Assembly (NCBI GenBank): GCA_036426205.1
Contig: CM071569.1
Span: 3,817,644 to 3,881,643 of the forward strand
Length of the DNA stretch: 64,000 nucleotides
Source: Ascaphus truei
Taxonomy: Eukaryota; Chordata; Amphibia; Anura; Ascaphidae
Direction of reading: 5' to 3'
In this document: piece after piece, positions 21,866-32,784 of the stretch
Layout of the letters: every line of letters begins with the position of its first letter
How positions within the stretch are numbered: position 1 is the first letter of the stretch
Translations under genes and position numbers: made by a program
The notes under the pieces: generated by a model
What the model saw: only the letters and a program-made list of their open reading frames with translations
Told to the model about the DNA's origin: nothing
Database searches by the model: none

Positions 21866-23247
21866 TTCAACATAATACCTTCTCCTTTGGCCATGGTCAT
21901 TTTGGGATTTCTATGGATCCAGCAACACAACCTGCAGAATGAGTGGTCCTAAGAGGTTTGGCAAAATCCTTTACGGGTTTTCACATTCCGGTCTGGGATT
22001 TATCTCTTGCTTGCCCTCTGTGGCTGGATCGTCCATTTTTGTTCTTGGCAACTTCCTTTAAAAGGACAGCCCTGTTAGCTGGAAGTTGCCGAGCAAAGTT
22101 CCAGTTTCATGCTGTATTCATGCAACGCGTTTATGCTTTTAGTCTCTCACGTTACCAAACCCGGCTCACGTATCTCGACTACCCTTGTCTTTAGCCCGCC
22201 CCGACCTCTGCATCAACACCGACTCCGCAACTCTGCTGCCAGCCCTGTTCTTCGGCCTACTACTCACTACTCTTTCAGGACTCAAGTTGGTTCTTTCACC
22301 TTCCTACGTCAGCTCTTACAGTCCGTTTCCTGCTTTAGACGAGCATCGTTACAGGACCACAGAACAAGTAACAGTGTGCAACCAGATCTGTCTACCAAAT
22401 TCTGACTCCAGTGAGGACAAAAAAACTTTCCATCGATGCCATCACCCCTTGCCTCCTCAAAGGGTCCCTAGAGTTCCAGGATGTCTTGGACAAAAGCAAG
22501 CCGAGGAACTTCCCCTGCATCGGCACTATTATTGCAGCATAAACCTTCTCCCAGGGTCCATTTCTCCTACGGGTCATACGTACCCCCTGTCTGAACTTGA
22601 AACAAAGGCTTATAGAAGTATATCCTGGAGAACCATGAGAAGGGATTCATTCACAAGTCCACTTTCCCTGCAGGGGCAGGATTCTTTTTCATACAGAAGA
22701 ACAGATCCTTGAGACCCTACATTGACCACAGGGGTCTGAATAAAATGACTCAAAAATTCGGTATCCCCTTCCTCTGATTCCAGAATTGTTTGATCGACTT
22801 AGCGGAGCTACTCTTTTAACGAAACCTGGTCATGCCATTTGGCCTTTATAACACCCAAGAGGTGTTTCAGGTCCATTAATGAAGTATTCCAGGACCTTAT
22901 TAACTTGTTGCTAATCATATATTTGGACGATATCCTAATATTTTTTAAATCTTTGGACGAACATCGGCTTTGTTTAGGCAGGTTCCATTTAGACTTAGGC
23001 AACACCATCTCCTTGCCAAATTGGAGAAATATCTCAGAGCAATGGAAGATTTATTTTCTGGGATATATTATCTTCTATAACGGCTTCGAAATGGACTAGG
23101 CAAAGGTATCTGCTGTCCTTAACATGCGTATCCCCACTGCCCTTAAACCCATTCAATGTTTTTTGGGCTTTGCAAAGGACTATCGCCGGTTCATCTGGAT
23201 TTTCTCCCAGGATATGGCTCCCATAAAAGCCATCACAAAGAAGGGAG
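21866..23247 (+). pseudogene. Ty3/gypsy pol remnant (protease tail and reverse transcriptase)
   Basis: 21,866-21,952 encodes the post-protease block FNIIPSPLAMVILGF. A non-homologous stretch (about 21,955-22,400) intervenes. From about 22,480 the RT begins (QAEELPLHRHY, then GHTYPLSELETKA), continues in other frames through [19 protein letters not shown] to the catalytic IYLDDILIF at 22,915-22,942, and on to LKPIQCFLGFA and YRRF at 23,160. YLDD is the active-site Asp pair; it survives, but stops and frameshifts abound. The CR1-type LINE cuts it at about 23,247; RNase H and integrase are missing. Confidence 0.8.
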
Positions 23248-25974
23248 TTACATGACCCAAATTATTGAGGAAACAACCAGGAGAGGGGTATTACTGGATT
23301 TGTTATTATCAAACAATGGAGAAGTAATAACAAATATTCAAGTCCGGGAACATTTGGGAAACAGTGATCGTAACATGGTCTCATTTGAAATAGATTATCA
23401 AAAACCATATTACATTGGTTTAACAAAGAAAACATTTTAGAAAGACAGATTTGAATAAACTAAGGAATAGTCAAAACGGAATAAATCGGGATGATGTTTT
23501 TGCAGGGAAAAATGTAGAAGATAAATGGGCAGTCTTTAAAATATTGTTAGAAAAGCACACTGATCAGTGTATACCCTTTAGTAAAAAAAATATAAAAGAA
23601 ACAAGTGTAAACCAATGTGAATAAATAAACAGGTAGGGGAAGAAATGGAAAAGAACAGGCAGGCATTAGATTATTAAAGTCAGAAGGGACAGAGGCATCA
23701 TATCAAAATTAAAGGAATAGAAAAAATTAGTGATATAGCGCTAAAACTTAATAACTACCTAGTAAGATATCCACAATAAGTGATAACTTAAATAAACCAT
23801 ATACTGTATGTGGGCTAGGCTGCCGAGTACAAACTGATTAGTACAATCAGAAACAAAACATACAGTAACACAAAAACAAGGCGCCTTGTTTTGTGTTATA
23901 AGAATGAAAAGGAATGTAACAAAAGTTGCAAAAGGGCAATCACATTTGCAAAAATTGAAAATGAAAAAGGATTGCAATAGAAAGTAAGATCGACCCTAAA
24001 AAGTTCTTTAAGTACCTTAAATACGAAAAAATTGGTAAAGAAAATATATGACACTTTCAGTGTGAGACAGCAAGGCAAGTTATTGGAGATAAGGAAAAAG
24101 CAGAGGTATTAAACATATTTTTTGCCTCTATATTTACCAGGGAAGAATCAATTGCAATAATAGTGCTGCAAGAGGAAGCCAAACCTCTATATTAATAAAC
24201 AATTGGTTAACTAAGGAAGAAGTTCATAGGCAGCTTGACAAATTTAAAGTAAATAAGGCACCTGGCCTGATGGCATACATCCAAGTGTTCTTAAGGAATT
24301 CAATTCAGTAATAGCAAAACCATTACATTTACTGTAATACTCAAGGACTCCATTTCAAGAGGCTCAGTACCACAAGATTGGCGTAAAGCAGATGTGGTGT
24401 CTATATATAAAAAAGGAGCAAGATCACAACTGTGGAATGACAGACCTGTAAGCCTATCAATAGTGGGGAAACTACTTGAAGGTTTAGCATGGGATAATAT
24501 TCAGGAATACTTAATGGAAAATAACATTAATAGTAATAGTTAGCATGGATTTATTTAAAGGATAAGTCATGCCAAACTGACCTCTTTGGTTTCTTTGAGG
24601 AGGTAAGTAGGAATTTAGACCAGGGTAATGCAGTTGATGTTGTCTACTGGATTTTGCAGAAGCTTTTGATACAGTTTCACACAAGAGGTTGGTGTACAAA
24701 ATAAAGCAAATTGGACTCAGTAAAAATATTTGCACCTGGATTGAAAACTGGTTGAAGGATAGGCAACAGAGAGTTGTCGTAAACGGAACTTTTTCAGATT
24801 GGGATAAAGTTGTGAGTGGAGTACCTCAAGAATTGGTAGTGGGACCCCTGCTTTTTAACTTGTTTATTAATGACCTTGAGGTTGGCATAGAAAGCAAAGT
24901 CTCCATCTTTAATGATGACATGAAATTGTTTAAAATAGTAGAGCAGGATGTAATTTGCCTCCAGAAAGACTTGGAGAGGCTGTAAACTTTGGCAGGTAAA
25001 TGGCAGATGTGGTTTAATTCAGATACATGAAAGGTTATGCATTTGGGAAACAAGAATAAACAGGCAACTTACAAATTAAATGGGGATAATTTACAGTAGG
25101 AGAATCTTTAATGCAGAAGGATTTAGTAGTTCTTGTATACAGTATGCTTAGCAATAGTGCCCAAAGTCACGCAGTAGCGGCACAGTCAAACAAGATCTTA
25201 TTTTGTATTAAACGGGAATGGACGAAAGGTTAGTAAACATAATTATGACCCTCTATTAAGAATTAGTAAGACCACATCTTAAATATGGTGTACAGTTTTG
25301 GACACCACTCCATAAAATAGACATTATGAATCTAGAAAGAGTGCTGAGAAGAGCCACCAAATAAATAACGGGGATGATAATATGATTTATGAGGAGAGGC
25401 TAGCTAAATTAGATTTGTTTACACTAGAAAAGAGGCAACTAAAAGGGATATGATAACTATATACAAATATATTCAGGAACAATACAAGGAGCTTACAAAA
25501 TAACAATTCATCCCAAGGGCAGTGCAAATCACACAAGGTCATACCTTAGGGTTGGAGGAAAGGAGATTTCACCATCAAATAGGAAAGGGTTCTTTACAGT
25601 AAGGGCAGTTAAAATGTTGAATTCATTTCCCATGGAGACTGTGATGGCAGGTACAATAGCTTTCTTACAAAGAAGATTGGAAATATTTAAAAGAAAGGAA
25701 TACAGGGATATACCAAATAAGTAAACATGGGAAGGATGTTGATCCAGAGAGAAATCTGATTGCCAATATTTGGAATCAGGAAGGAATTTATTTTTCCCCT
25801 TATGAGATATCATTGGATGATGTGTCACTGGGGTTTTTTGTTTGCCTTCCTCTGGATCAATATACTATAAATACAAATATATGATAAGTATCTGTTGTCT
25901 AAATTTAGCATAGTTTGAACTTGATGAACTTATATATTTTTTCAACCTCATCTACTATGTAACTATGTAACTCA
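23248..25974 (+). pseudogene. CR1/L2-type LINE, 5' truncated, nested in the gypsy element
   Basis: Begins within the endonuclease C-terminus (TRRGVLLDLLLSNNGEV then HLGNSDRNMVSFEI at 23,355). RT blocks follow in broken frames: IKQIGLSKNICTWIENWLKD (24,700), VSGVPQELVVGPLLFNLFI (24,812) and IFNDDMKLF (24,907), where the usual FADD has become FNDD. The 3' end reads TTCAACCTCATCTACTATGT with tandem AACTATGT, the typical terminal microsatellite. A foreign A-rich block (about 23,720-23,885) interrupts it. Integration here explains the abrupt loss of gypsy pol. Confidence 0.8.
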
Positions 25975-27183
25975 TCCCTGCGCTCCTTGCCTCTATCAAG
26001 ATGGTTGAGATTTTAGGTCATTTCGCTCTCAGCCAAGATGGTCAAAGGGGATTAATTTCACTCTAAACCAGGATGGAAGATGTAATCGGCTGCACCTGTT
26101 CCTGGCTTTTAAATATCAGCTGTTCACTCCTAGCCAGTGTCTAAGCAAGTAGTCTGACCCCATCTGGTTTCCTGCTGTGTGCTTTACCTGCCCTAAACCT
26201 TTGCCTGGACTTGGATTCTGCTGGCCTTTCTCTGGCCCTGATCTTGGACCGTGACCATGCTGGTGTACCTGCCTTGATCTTGGAACCATGAACCTCAAAA
26301 CACCTTCCACTGACCTTGGCTTGTGACCTGGACTTGTTTCCTTATCAGAGACAGGGGGTGCCCAATGCTACATCCAATTGACAAAACATATATGATGAAA
26401 AGTATAAAGTAAAATACTTCAATAATAATAATATTAAATACTTGGTTATTTAGTTAACCCTTTGGCCAAAAGCGTCATTAGCCTGCATACCAACGTCAAG
26501 GTATAACCAAAATAATGCAGGTCCTACACTACACTACATTGTGAACCCTTCCTTTTACCTCTGTAAGAGGGGAAGAACCATTATAGGTCTTGTTCCTGCA
26601 GCAAGTGAAATGACCTCCCAATGTCTGACTGGTAGCAGTCAATTGGAAGCTGTGGCACCTCCCCCCAGAGCTCACTCCTCCTCCTTCACCTTTTTAACTT
26701 GGGAGGTCATTTCACATGCTGCAGGAACAAGACCTATAATGGTTCTTCCCCTCTTACAGAGGTAAAAGGAAGGGTTCACAATGTAGTGTAGTGTAGGACA
26801 TGCATTATTTTGGTTATACCTTGACGTTGGTATGCAGGCTTATGACGCCTTTGGCCAAAGGTCTAACTAAATAACCAAGTATTTAATATTATTATTATTG
26901 AAGTATTTTACTTTATACTTTTCATCATATATGTTTTGTCAATTGGATGTAGCATTGGGCACCCCCTGTCTCTTGTTGTATACCATTGCCACGCTCAGTA
27001 GCTCTCTGGTTGACATAAATATATATATATTCATTTTGTGGTGGGTGTGGGAGTTTGAGCTTGCTGGGAATGTGTGTTAATCATTGTTTCCTTATCAGGA
27101 CTCGCCCCACGGCTTATGGTCAGTCTCCACATCCTGTCTCAGCTCTGTGGGCCGGCTTCCTCGTCTGAGACGAGCATCATCAC
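25975..27183 (+). mobile_element. Ty3/gypsy 3' LTR interrupted by a foldback element
   Basis: The parts 25,975-26,348 and 27,099-27,183 join to give a continuous LTR matching the 5' copy, ending GACGAGCATCATCACG. The intervening 735 bp and one 15-bp duplicate were added by the foldback insertion. The left boundary against the LINE tail is approximate. Confidence 0.6.
26349..27083. mobile_element. Foldback retroelement-like insertion with 15-bp target duplication
   Basis: TTGTTTCCTTATCAG occurs at 26,334-26,348 and 27,084-27,098, exactly flanking the insert. Arms of about 270 bp (26,349-26,618 and 26,702-26,971) are near-perfect inverted copies: the first opens AGACAGGGGGTGCCCAATGC, the second closes GCATTGGGCACCCCCTGTCT. 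A non-palindromic tail (26,972-27,083) follows. Arms, loop, tail and a 14-15 bp duplication are also found at 40,656-41,435. A long duplication with one-sided tail favours target-primed retrotransposition with an inverted 5' portion over a cut-and-paste transposon. Confidence 0.75.
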
Positions 27184-27189
27184 GATATT

Positions 27190-27224
27190 AACATGACGTT
27201 ACCTAAATAGGTAACGTCCGTTAT
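27190..27224. repeat. Short palindrome
   Basis: GACGTTACCTA and TAGGTAACGTC face each other across two bases (about 27,193-27,217), immediately after the end of the gypsy LTR. CGTTATTTTT and AAAAATAACG, further right, are also inverted, so this may be the edge of a small MITE. Confidence 0.5.
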
Positions 27225-27306
27225 TTTTCCTCAGCTCAACAGGTATCCACAAAGATAATGATATGCAAAAATAACGGCCTTTCGACAAACTGGCATCATT
27301 ACACTA

Positions 27307-27706
27307 CACTGGCGACACACTTTATTCGAGCTCGGCTAGTCCCACGAATTCGGGTATACCCGGGTGTATTGAGGTTTGTGACTGTTTTCTGCCCGAGTGC
27401 ATTGAGGTATTTTCCAGGCAGGGATTGAAGCATTTTATTCCCGCTGGCTGCAATACTGCACAGTATATATATATATATACTGCATTACAATTCATGAATT
27501 TATGCCATCTGGTAGACACGCGAAGCATTGCAGCCTATTAAAACCTAATCATTATCATTTAACAGATCAGCCGCCCGTCAGCCAGGCATGAACCCAGGCT
27601 GGGAAGGCAAACGCAACGGGGCTTGTCAGAGGTGAGGAGCGGCGCATTCCAGGTATCTGCCAGGTACATATTGGGTATTTGCTCGAATAAAGTGTGTCGG
27701 TGCAGT
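27307..27706. mobile_element. Short TIR element (MITE-like), copy 2
   Basis: Second copy of the element at the window start. Ends carry inverted CGACACACTTTATTCGAGC (27,313-27,331) and its complement (27,681-27,699). The interior, about 350 bp, is non-coding and includes an ATATATATATAT tract near 27,465. Bases TA flank both sides if the ends are taken as CACTG and GTGCAG, but this is only suggestive. Confidence 0.65.
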
Positions 27707-27814
27707 AGCTGTACTATTGGGGATTTTCATTGCACAGAGACAAGTTAACAAGTATACTGCACATGCCCATTGGCAAAACTATAACTATACAATTACCTGA
27801 ATCCTTGGCTGTAA

Positions 27815-28351
27815 AGTGACCATATTTTTCCCGGGACAAACCAGGGTAAATTTAGTGCATGTGCAAACGGTGAGCACCAACCACGCATGCGCAAACGACA
27901 AATGCTGACCGAGCATTTGCGAAAGGGAAGCACCCATTGCGCATGCACACAAACGGCTGGCAACTTTCCAGCCGCGCATGCGCAATGGGCGCTTGTTGAC
28001 AGCCATGCATGCAAGATGGGCACTGACAAGTTGCTCATGTGCATGCACGATCGACATTTGCCAGACATGCACGCATGGTGGGTATTCCCCAGGCGCGCAT
28101 GCGCGATGAGCGCTCGTCGGCTGCAGATGTGTGATGGCCGCTTGCTAAGCGCTTGTGTGCATGTGCAATGAGCGCAGGCTGGTCGTGCATGTGCACAAGT
28201 GGATGGCAAGCATGCATGGCCGGCAAACCCCGGTCACGCATGTTGCAAGTGCCGGTAAAAAAAAGGGACATTTTTTTTTTAAAGTCGGGACCTGGGACAA
28301 AGTAAAAAAAAATTGGATTGTCCCGGCTAAACCGGGACATCTGGTCACCCT
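27815..28351. mobile_element. TIR element with internal array of GCGCATGCGC words
   Basis: Left end AGTGACCATATTTTTCCCGG and right end CCGGGACATCTGGTCACCC are inverted; vertebrate genomes contain DNA transposons ending GGTGACCAGA-like. Inside, roughly 30-bp imperfect units carry CGCATGCGCAAAC, TGCGCATGCAC, CGCGCATGCGCAAT and GCGCATGCGCGATG at about 27,885, 27,934, 27,972 and 28,095. These match the NRF1 site consensus. Long open frames across it arise from the repeats. Confidence 0.6.
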
Positions 28352-31150
28352 ACCTGGCTGCATGATAATGGTGAAAGATAATGTTGCAGACATGTCTGAG
28401 ATATGCAAATGTGCTCAAAAGTGGTATTTTTTATGTGCTGCACACTTTTGTTTACTCACCATAACTTACTGTATTTTGGGTCTTGATTGCTATATATTTC
28501 ATTAGCCATATTTCAACATTTGTATTTCTTATTTATGATGAAATGTAATGATATACTGTATTGGGATATATTTAATCCTTGCAAATTCCTATATGCAGTA
28601 CATTTTCATATGTTTCAATGCTACCTTTATGTGGTACAGTACTCCTGTTTTTACCTCTGCATCATTTCCTTGGTACAGTAGCATGTCCATCTCCTGTGTC
28701 TTTAGGCCATAATAAGCCTATGCAGCATCTCAAGAGCTTAAACATTTCAGAGCTTCTAAATTAAAGCTCAAACAAGCTTTAAGATCCTGGGTGAATGGAA
28801 CTTTGTCAGTGAGACAATGTGGAGTATTACTATCTTCACAAACAGCATGATCCTTTTTATGCGCTGTTATCTGAGGAAAATAGAGGCTCAGCAATCCCAT
28901 CTCTGAAAAGGAGCATTCAATGGTGTGCGGCTATAGAAAAAGCAGTGACTTTAAGGTGAAAAGACTATTCTTCCCATCCTTCCCCAAGTACAGTCTGTAC
29001 TCTGATATCTATACATAGCTTCCACATCCTAGTTATTTGGATAGTCAAAAGCATGACAATAGAACCAGAATGCCATTTATTTTTTATTTTATTCTTGTTC
29101 AGACAGAACATATGGACTTTATATAGCAGAACTCAATGGGGCAGAAGGTGATGAAATTGGCTAAAACACTTCCTCGGGATATTGCAAACAGACAATCTAA
29201 TATTACCTACAGTAACTAATAACCATCTCTACAAATTAAGAGCTACTATACTGAGGAAATGTAAAGTGAATGCACCACTCAATGGGGCATGTGTTAAAGG
29301 CAAATGTAGTTCAAGTCTGGGGCACCAGATGTATCAAAGGAAAAAATTCCATTGAGATCAGCAGGATTTGTTCATGGGGAAAAAAATTCTTGTTTTTGCC
29401 CCAGGCTTTCATCACTTTGATACATATGACCCAATAAACATTACTAAACAAGTGATGATTGTTGTAAATGGGATTACCCAAAGAGCAATTGAGCAGGTAT
29501 CTTTAAGTTTTTTATTTTAATAAAATAATAACGTATATTATACACAAAAACCACGGGAACAAAGGATATATGAATTGATACGATAATACGATAAGATACT
29601 CTGTACAGAGGTGCAATGCGTATACACCTCCAGCTCCGGCATCGACGTTAGCCCAAAATGAACCAAAGAGCCAAAACAATGGTATATTTTACCACTCTGC
29701 AGTCAAAGAAGCATTAGCAATTTAAGAACACCCCTGGCTCCTTACTATGGCATAATTCAAGACTCTGAACTAGGGTATGCAAGGTCACCATGCTGCTGAG
29801 GAGCATTCAGTCAGATCAAACTTCAAAGATCAATTATCAGCAGTTAATTGTTGTTCCTTATTTTGAATCCTTATTTTTGTTTTCCCAGTTGAAAGTAATG
29901 TTGGGATCCATTCCCAAATAATATGCTCCCTATGTAATCAATACATTATTACAGCTGTTTTCGTTAGTAATATTAGAAAAGAAGATGAGCTGTTGCAGTT
30001 GTGTCTACTTACAGTATTACAACTATATATTTGTTTTGTGAAAATGTTGTCAGGACTGCACACACGCTTCCATATTTATACTATGGTTTAACTAGCTATA
30101 TCACTAAACCTGAATTTCATAAGAGACAAGCATAGATTATAATAACTCGGCATTCTGATTTAAAGTTGCAGACAAAGCAATATCCTACATATGTGTTTTT
30201 TAAATAAATCAGTTCTGTACTGTGAGAATTTTTTTTTTTTTTTTAAACAACGCTGAATTACATTTTTAATGTATTATAATGTAACAAGCATATTTTTGTT
30301 TCTATAGCAACCATTTACAAAGTCACATCCCTTTCCTCTTCTGAAAAAGGCTCTGGCACACCCCTTTTTCAGTCCCATCCTCTTTCTAGCAGTGCACCAA
30401 TTATATCTAGTGACTTCCTAGTCACATGATCTTCCCCACAGAGCTTTGCATCTTTGGTCCTCTTCTGCAGCACTGACAGCCATTTAGTGAACCCCCGAGC
30501 CGAATTTTCGTTGATCGGTCACAGGAGAACGGATCGATCGGCAATTTAGCTAATTACTTATCATTGTGTGTGTTGTATTGATGCACATATTAAAGGGAAA
30601 AAAATAATTAAAAACAAAACAAATGGGAGCTTGGACTGCTGCTTTAAGTAGGGTATTTCTACCTGTCACCTACTGTACAAAATAATTGGGGGACATTGTA
30701 CAGTCCTGTCTTTAAAATCCACGTACCTTACAATTTGGGGATTTATATTCCTATCCTTCATATCTTGAACAAGTTGGACTACAAATCCTGAAAGACTTCT
30801 CAATAGGTGTTAAATACCAGAACAGGATCAAAATTATTCCCACTTAAGTAATGGCCTGTTATGGGTCGGTGGCAAAATAAATAGAATTATAATCTCATTT
30901 ATAACTAAGATATGCATGTAATAAAATATAAAGATAAATGAAGATAAGAACGAAGACTAGTGATTTATTTTGCTATCTTCGTATAGAAATCCCTAACAAA
31001 AGAACATACTGTATTATCTAAGATTCAATATCCCAATTTTATTCCATAACAAACACCTACTCTACATGTACTGTAACACTTATTCTTGTTCTCTCCAAAG
31101 CTTTCCCATAAAAAAATTTAAAAAAGGAGTTTGTAATAAAAACATAAATT
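28352..31150. other. No gene seen; possible small MITE at about 29,310-29,432
   Basis: AT-rich. At 29,320-29,430 GGCACCAGATGTATCAAAGG faces CACTTTGATACATATGACCC. Near 30,500 GTTGATCGGTCAC and ACGGATCGATCGG form a short odd patch. No coding signature. Confidence 0.4.
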
Positions 31151-31154
31151 AAGT

Positions 31155-31305
31155 AGAAATAGTCGTGTTAGTCCAGTTGCGATAGTGCAGAGTAAATTAG
31201 TACGTCAGTATTAGGTGATACCTTTTTTATTTGGAGTAACAAAATAAAGAATATAAAATATAAGACAAGCTTTCGAGAGTTCTCCTCTCTTCCCCGGGTC
31301 TGCCA
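31155..31305 (-). mobile_element. Penelope-like terminal fragment
   Basis: Minus strand: GGAAGAGAGGAGAACTCTCG then AAAGCTTGTCTTATATTTTA and, further, AAAAAAGGTATCACCTAATA. This is the widespread vertebrate Penelope end, recognisable by a GAAAGCTTGTC box following a small hairpin and by its GGTATCACCTAATAC-type text. Confidence 0.55.
31268..31299 (-). ncRNA. Hammerhead-ribozyme-like motif, decayed
   Basis: Stem II GAGAG/CTCTC with loop GAGAA is intact and is followed by GAAA, GC and TTGTC. The expected CUGANGA core is changed (CCGGGGA), so cleavage is unlikely. Confidence 0.4.
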
Positions 31306-31364
31306 ATACTGATTAAAAAAAATATTGCATGCGTTAAACATAGATGTACAGAAAAAGCCATCTT

Positions 31365-31703
31365 AGGCTGCGCTTATAGTGCCAGCGACGGCGACAGCGA
31401 CTCAATGCTGCGTTAAAACAAATGCATTGTGGCCGGCGCTTACAGTGGATGCGACTGCGATGGTGCGACGGTGCGACAGAGCAACAACGCTAACCACAAT
31501 TCTGGTAATCAGTGGAATTTTGAGACGGTCTCCACATGTGACTGGCTATAAGCCAATCAGGGAGCTTCTCCGCCCGTCTGCCTTCCCCGTTGCTGACTTC
31601 ACTGGCCTTGTAGCCAGCGACGTCTCCAGAATCTGATATACAACTTTCGCAATGGCGACGGCGACGGTGACGTCATCGGTTGCGGGCTATATAAGCGCAG
31701 CCT
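31365..31703. mobile_element. Harbinger-like MITE, 337-339 bp
   Basis: Left end AGGCTGCGCTTATAGTGCC and right end GGCTATATAAGCGCAGCCT are inverted; flanking triplets are TTA and TGA, close to the TWA duplication of PIF/Harbinger. The interior is CpG-rich with GGCGACGGCGAC-type words on both sides. No ORF is credible. Confidence 0.6.
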
Positions 31704-31829
31704 GAGGCAGATGATGTAGGAAAGTACTGGTGGAGAGGATAACATTAACTTCATAAAAAATGTCCTAACACTGTACTCACTTAAATTACCTTCAGAAAAA
31801 GGTGACATTTGACCAAGAAAAGATGTATC

Positions 31830-32784
31830 TGTAACACTTGTTCCCACCCCCCCCCCCCCCACTCCCGACAGACTCATCTGTGGTGTCTAGGGTGTGTGAG
31901 GGCAGATTACATGCATAGTGGTGGTGCATACCTGCGAGGAACAGGAGGGCCTGAGCTTCCCGTGATGTTATAGGGGAGACAGGATCAGGCTTCTGGGGTG
32001 GTAGCCTCCATGATCTCTTAGTGGTGCAGCGCCTCCATCTTCTATACTCCCAGGAATATGGGATAGGACCTGTATAGAAGAACCCCCTTGGTCCCAGGGT
32101 GAATGCTCCAAACTCACACAACAGTCTTTGGGTAAAAGGATTGTCTCTTTATTTGTCAGATCAGCGACTCCAAATGTAGTGGCGACCAGCAGCCACAACA
32201 ACAACAACAGCAATGTCTTGCTAATTACTCCGCTCTCCTCCCTTCACATGTCTTTCCTCCTCTCCTTCCCTCCAAGTCTCTCCACCGGCAGGATGGTCTG
32301 GGCTGGGGCGTCAATACCCCGCGGCCCACCTCCGAGGTTATCCTCGGGGTGGGGAATGGATTCTCCCCATCACCCCAGACAGGGGGTGAGGGGCATTGGT
32401 CCACCGGGTCTATAATACTATCAGCTCTACTCAACGGGGCTGAGTCTCTCCACTCCTCTCTTTGCTCCGGCACGTCTGCCCGGGTGAGACTGCCTGTCTC
32501 CTCCAACTCCTCGGACAGAGCAGCTCGACCAGCACTGACAGACTCCTCAGACTCAACAAGACTCCCTCGACTCACAGGAGTTGGCTGCTAAATATAGAGT
32601 CAGCCCCACCCCTCGTGATGTCAGCCGAACCTCCCCTGCAGCAGAGTCAGAGGCCTGCATCTACCACTCAAGGCAGGGCTAGGAAGGGGGAAAACCCATG
32701 ATGACTACTGGTGCCTGCCCTTAACAGGACTTACCACAGTAGGAGGAAGATAGGTATAGCCTGTGCTGTTTACAAGGGGCTACA
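31830..32784 (-). mobile_element. LTR candidate (Ty3/gypsy-type), minus orientation
   Basis: On the minus strand it opens TGTAGCCCCTTGTAAACAGC and closes GTGTTACA, obeying TG...CA. A TATA-like CTCTATATTTAGCAGC lies near 32,595 and a poly(A) signal ACAAATAAAGAGAC near 32,148, in the right order. Flanks TATC and CATC are a one-mismatch duplication. A run of C at 31,849-31,860 interrupts the 3' part. Many overlapping open frames come from its GC content. No internal retroelement genes adjoin it, so it is probably solo. Confidence 0.5.

Noticed and set aside
21383..21930. Long GC-rich frames in all phases
   Set aside because: GC-rich insert with few stop codons; the frames contradict each other and none has a recognisable domain.
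27785..28505. Several overlapping 90-138 codon frames with Cys/His-rich repeats
   Set aside because: They stem from imperfect tandem GCATGCGC units in a TIR element, on both strands.
32225..32701. Overlapping frames of 80-116 codons that look protein-like
   Set aside because: They lie within a GC-rich LTR on both strands and have no domain or splice support.
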